From NCBI RefSeq assembly GCF_029762515.1, contig NZ_JARVGN010000092.1, positions 1-6,405 of the forward strand: a stretch of 6,405 nucleotides of DNA, read 5' to 3'. Below, one piece after another: positions 5,766-6,405 of this stretch. The position numbers were made by a program, and so were the translations under genes. The first letter of the stretch is position 1. Every line of letters starts with the position of its first letter. Source of the stretch: Methanocalculus sp. Its GTDB lineage: Archaea > Halobacteriota > Methanomicrobia > Methanomicrobiales > Methanocorpusculaceae. A model generated the notes under the pieces. It ran no database searches. It was not told where the DNA came from and saw only the letters and a program-made list of their open reading frames with translations.

Positions 5766-6405
5766 ATGATACGGTTCTTCCCAGATATGAAAGTTGGAAC
5801 AAAGATCCTGGTGATCTGCCTTCTTCTTGCGATCATTCCGACATCGCTTGTCGGGGTGGTTTCATACACAAGCTCTACAGGCGTCATCACCCAGCAGATC
5901 GAAACGCTCCTGCAGACACAGGGCGTAGACATGAAAGGGTGGACAAATGATGTCTACACCTTAACAAGGAGCAAGGTGGACAGCGACCTGAATGTCCTGC
6001 GCCAGCAGTTCTACCAGCACGGCACCCCGGAGATCATTGACGGGCAGATGACCCTTATCAGCGCAGACGGGAGTAAATACGTTGTCAATGACAACTTCGA
6101 GATCGTCGACCGGGTACAGGCACTCGTCGGTGGAGCGGCAACGGTCTTCCAGGTCTATGATGACCATGCCGTCAGGATAGCCACCAATGTGAAAAATGAA
6201 GAGGGAGGCCGGGCTGTAGGGACATGGCTCACCATGGATGTTTATGAATACTCGGTTATCGGAGACAGGACATTCTATGGATCACGCGACCTGTTTGGGA
6301 TCCAGTACGTTACGGCATATGAGCCGATCAAAGACAGATTTGGGAACGTTATCGGAATCCTCTTTGTCGGAACCGAAGAGAAGCAGACCCTTGATGTTGT
6401 CAAGA
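5766..6405 (+). CDS. Methyl-accepting chemotaxis protein with extracytoplasmic Cache domain, 5' part only
   Basis: This is the sensor end of a membrane chemoreceptor; 213 residues are visible before the right edge cuts it. A short basic N-terminus (MIRFFPDMKVGTK) precedes one transmembrane segment at about 14-34 (ILVICLLLAIIPTSLVGVVSY). A ligand-binding region of the Cache_3/Cache_2 type follows. Its typical markers are TVFQVYDDHAVRIATNVKNE (126-145), GRAVGTWL (148-155), the VY at 159-160, QYVTAYEPIKDRFGNVIGIL (180-199) and FVGTEE (200-205). Such domains usually bind small organic ligands outside the cell. The second transmembrane helix, HAMP and methyl-accepting signalling domain would lie beyond the window. 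The receptor assignment therefore rests on the Cache type and the adjoining CheW-like gene. A sensor histidine kinase or diguanylate cyclase with the same input domain cannot be fully excluded. The start is the ATG at 5766 with a good Shine-Dalgarno. Confidence 0.85.
   Translation, partial: MIRFFPDMKVGTKILVICLLLAIIPTSLVGVVSYTSSTGVITQQIETLLQTQGVDMKGWTNDVYTLTRSKVDSDLNVLRQQFYQHGTPEIIDGQMTLISADGSKYVVNDNFEIVDRVQALVGGAATVFQVYDDHAVRIATNVKNEEGGRAVGTWLTMDVYEYSVIGDRTFYGSRDLFGIQYVTAYEPIKDRFGNVIGILFVGTEEKQTLDVVK

Overview
The window reads as chromosomal DNA of a methanogenic archaeon. The best guess is the order Methanomicrobiales or a close relative. Four things point this way: a coenzyme F420 (CofH-type) radical SAM enzyme, an archaeal Trm5-type tRNA methyltransferase, the archaeal HMG-CoA synthase/thiolase/DUF35 set with its linked HTH regulator, and an archaeal chemotaxis pair. 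Promoters look archaeal (TATA-like elements about 27 nt before start codons), and Shine-Dalgarno sites appear only inside operons. The genus cannot be fixed from the sequence alone.

Layout: (1) 1-433, minus strand: 5' part of a cofH-like gene that runs off the left edge. (2) 434-485: short divergent promoter region. (3) 486-1421, plus strand: Trm5-type tRNA(m1G37) methyltransferase. (4) 1394-4701, minus strand: a tightly packed four-gene operon, read from right to left: XRE-type regulator, HMG-CoA synthase, acetyl-CoA acetyltransferase (thiolase), DUF35 zinc-ribbon/OB protein. The regulator and HMG-CoA synthase genes overlap by 7 nt, HMG-CoA synthase and thiolase by 4 nt, and thiolase and DUF35 are 4 nt apart. 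The operon ends tail-to-tail with trm5, with a 28-nt overlap holding a perfect 10-bp-arm inverted repeat and a U-run on the minus strand. (5) 4702-4766: divergent regulatory region with a 14-bp perfect palindrome that contains a TATA-like core. (6) 4767-5747 and 5766-6405, plus strand: a two-domain CheW-like protein followed 18 nt later by the 5' part of a methyl-accepting chemotaxis protein that runs off the right edge.

How the genes work together: the thiolase condenses two acetyl-CoA to acetoacetyl-CoA, and HMG-CoA synthase adds a third acetyl-CoA. The DUF35 protein is known in archaea to hold these two enzymes in one complex. Together they form the entry to the mevalonate route to archaeal lipids. 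The regulator gene leads the operon and probably controls it. The CheW-like protein and the receptor belong to a chemotaxis or taxis-like signalling array and share the regulatory region with the mevalonate operon.

I saw no tRNA or rRNA gene, insertion sequence, CRISPR array or prophage gene, and no gene-free stretch above 300 bp. The window is mostly ordinary core genome. The points most worth a second look are the palindromic convergent gene overlap, the palindromic divergent promoter, the degenerate first CheW domain and the atypical CofH motifs. I did not find a clearly new biological system.
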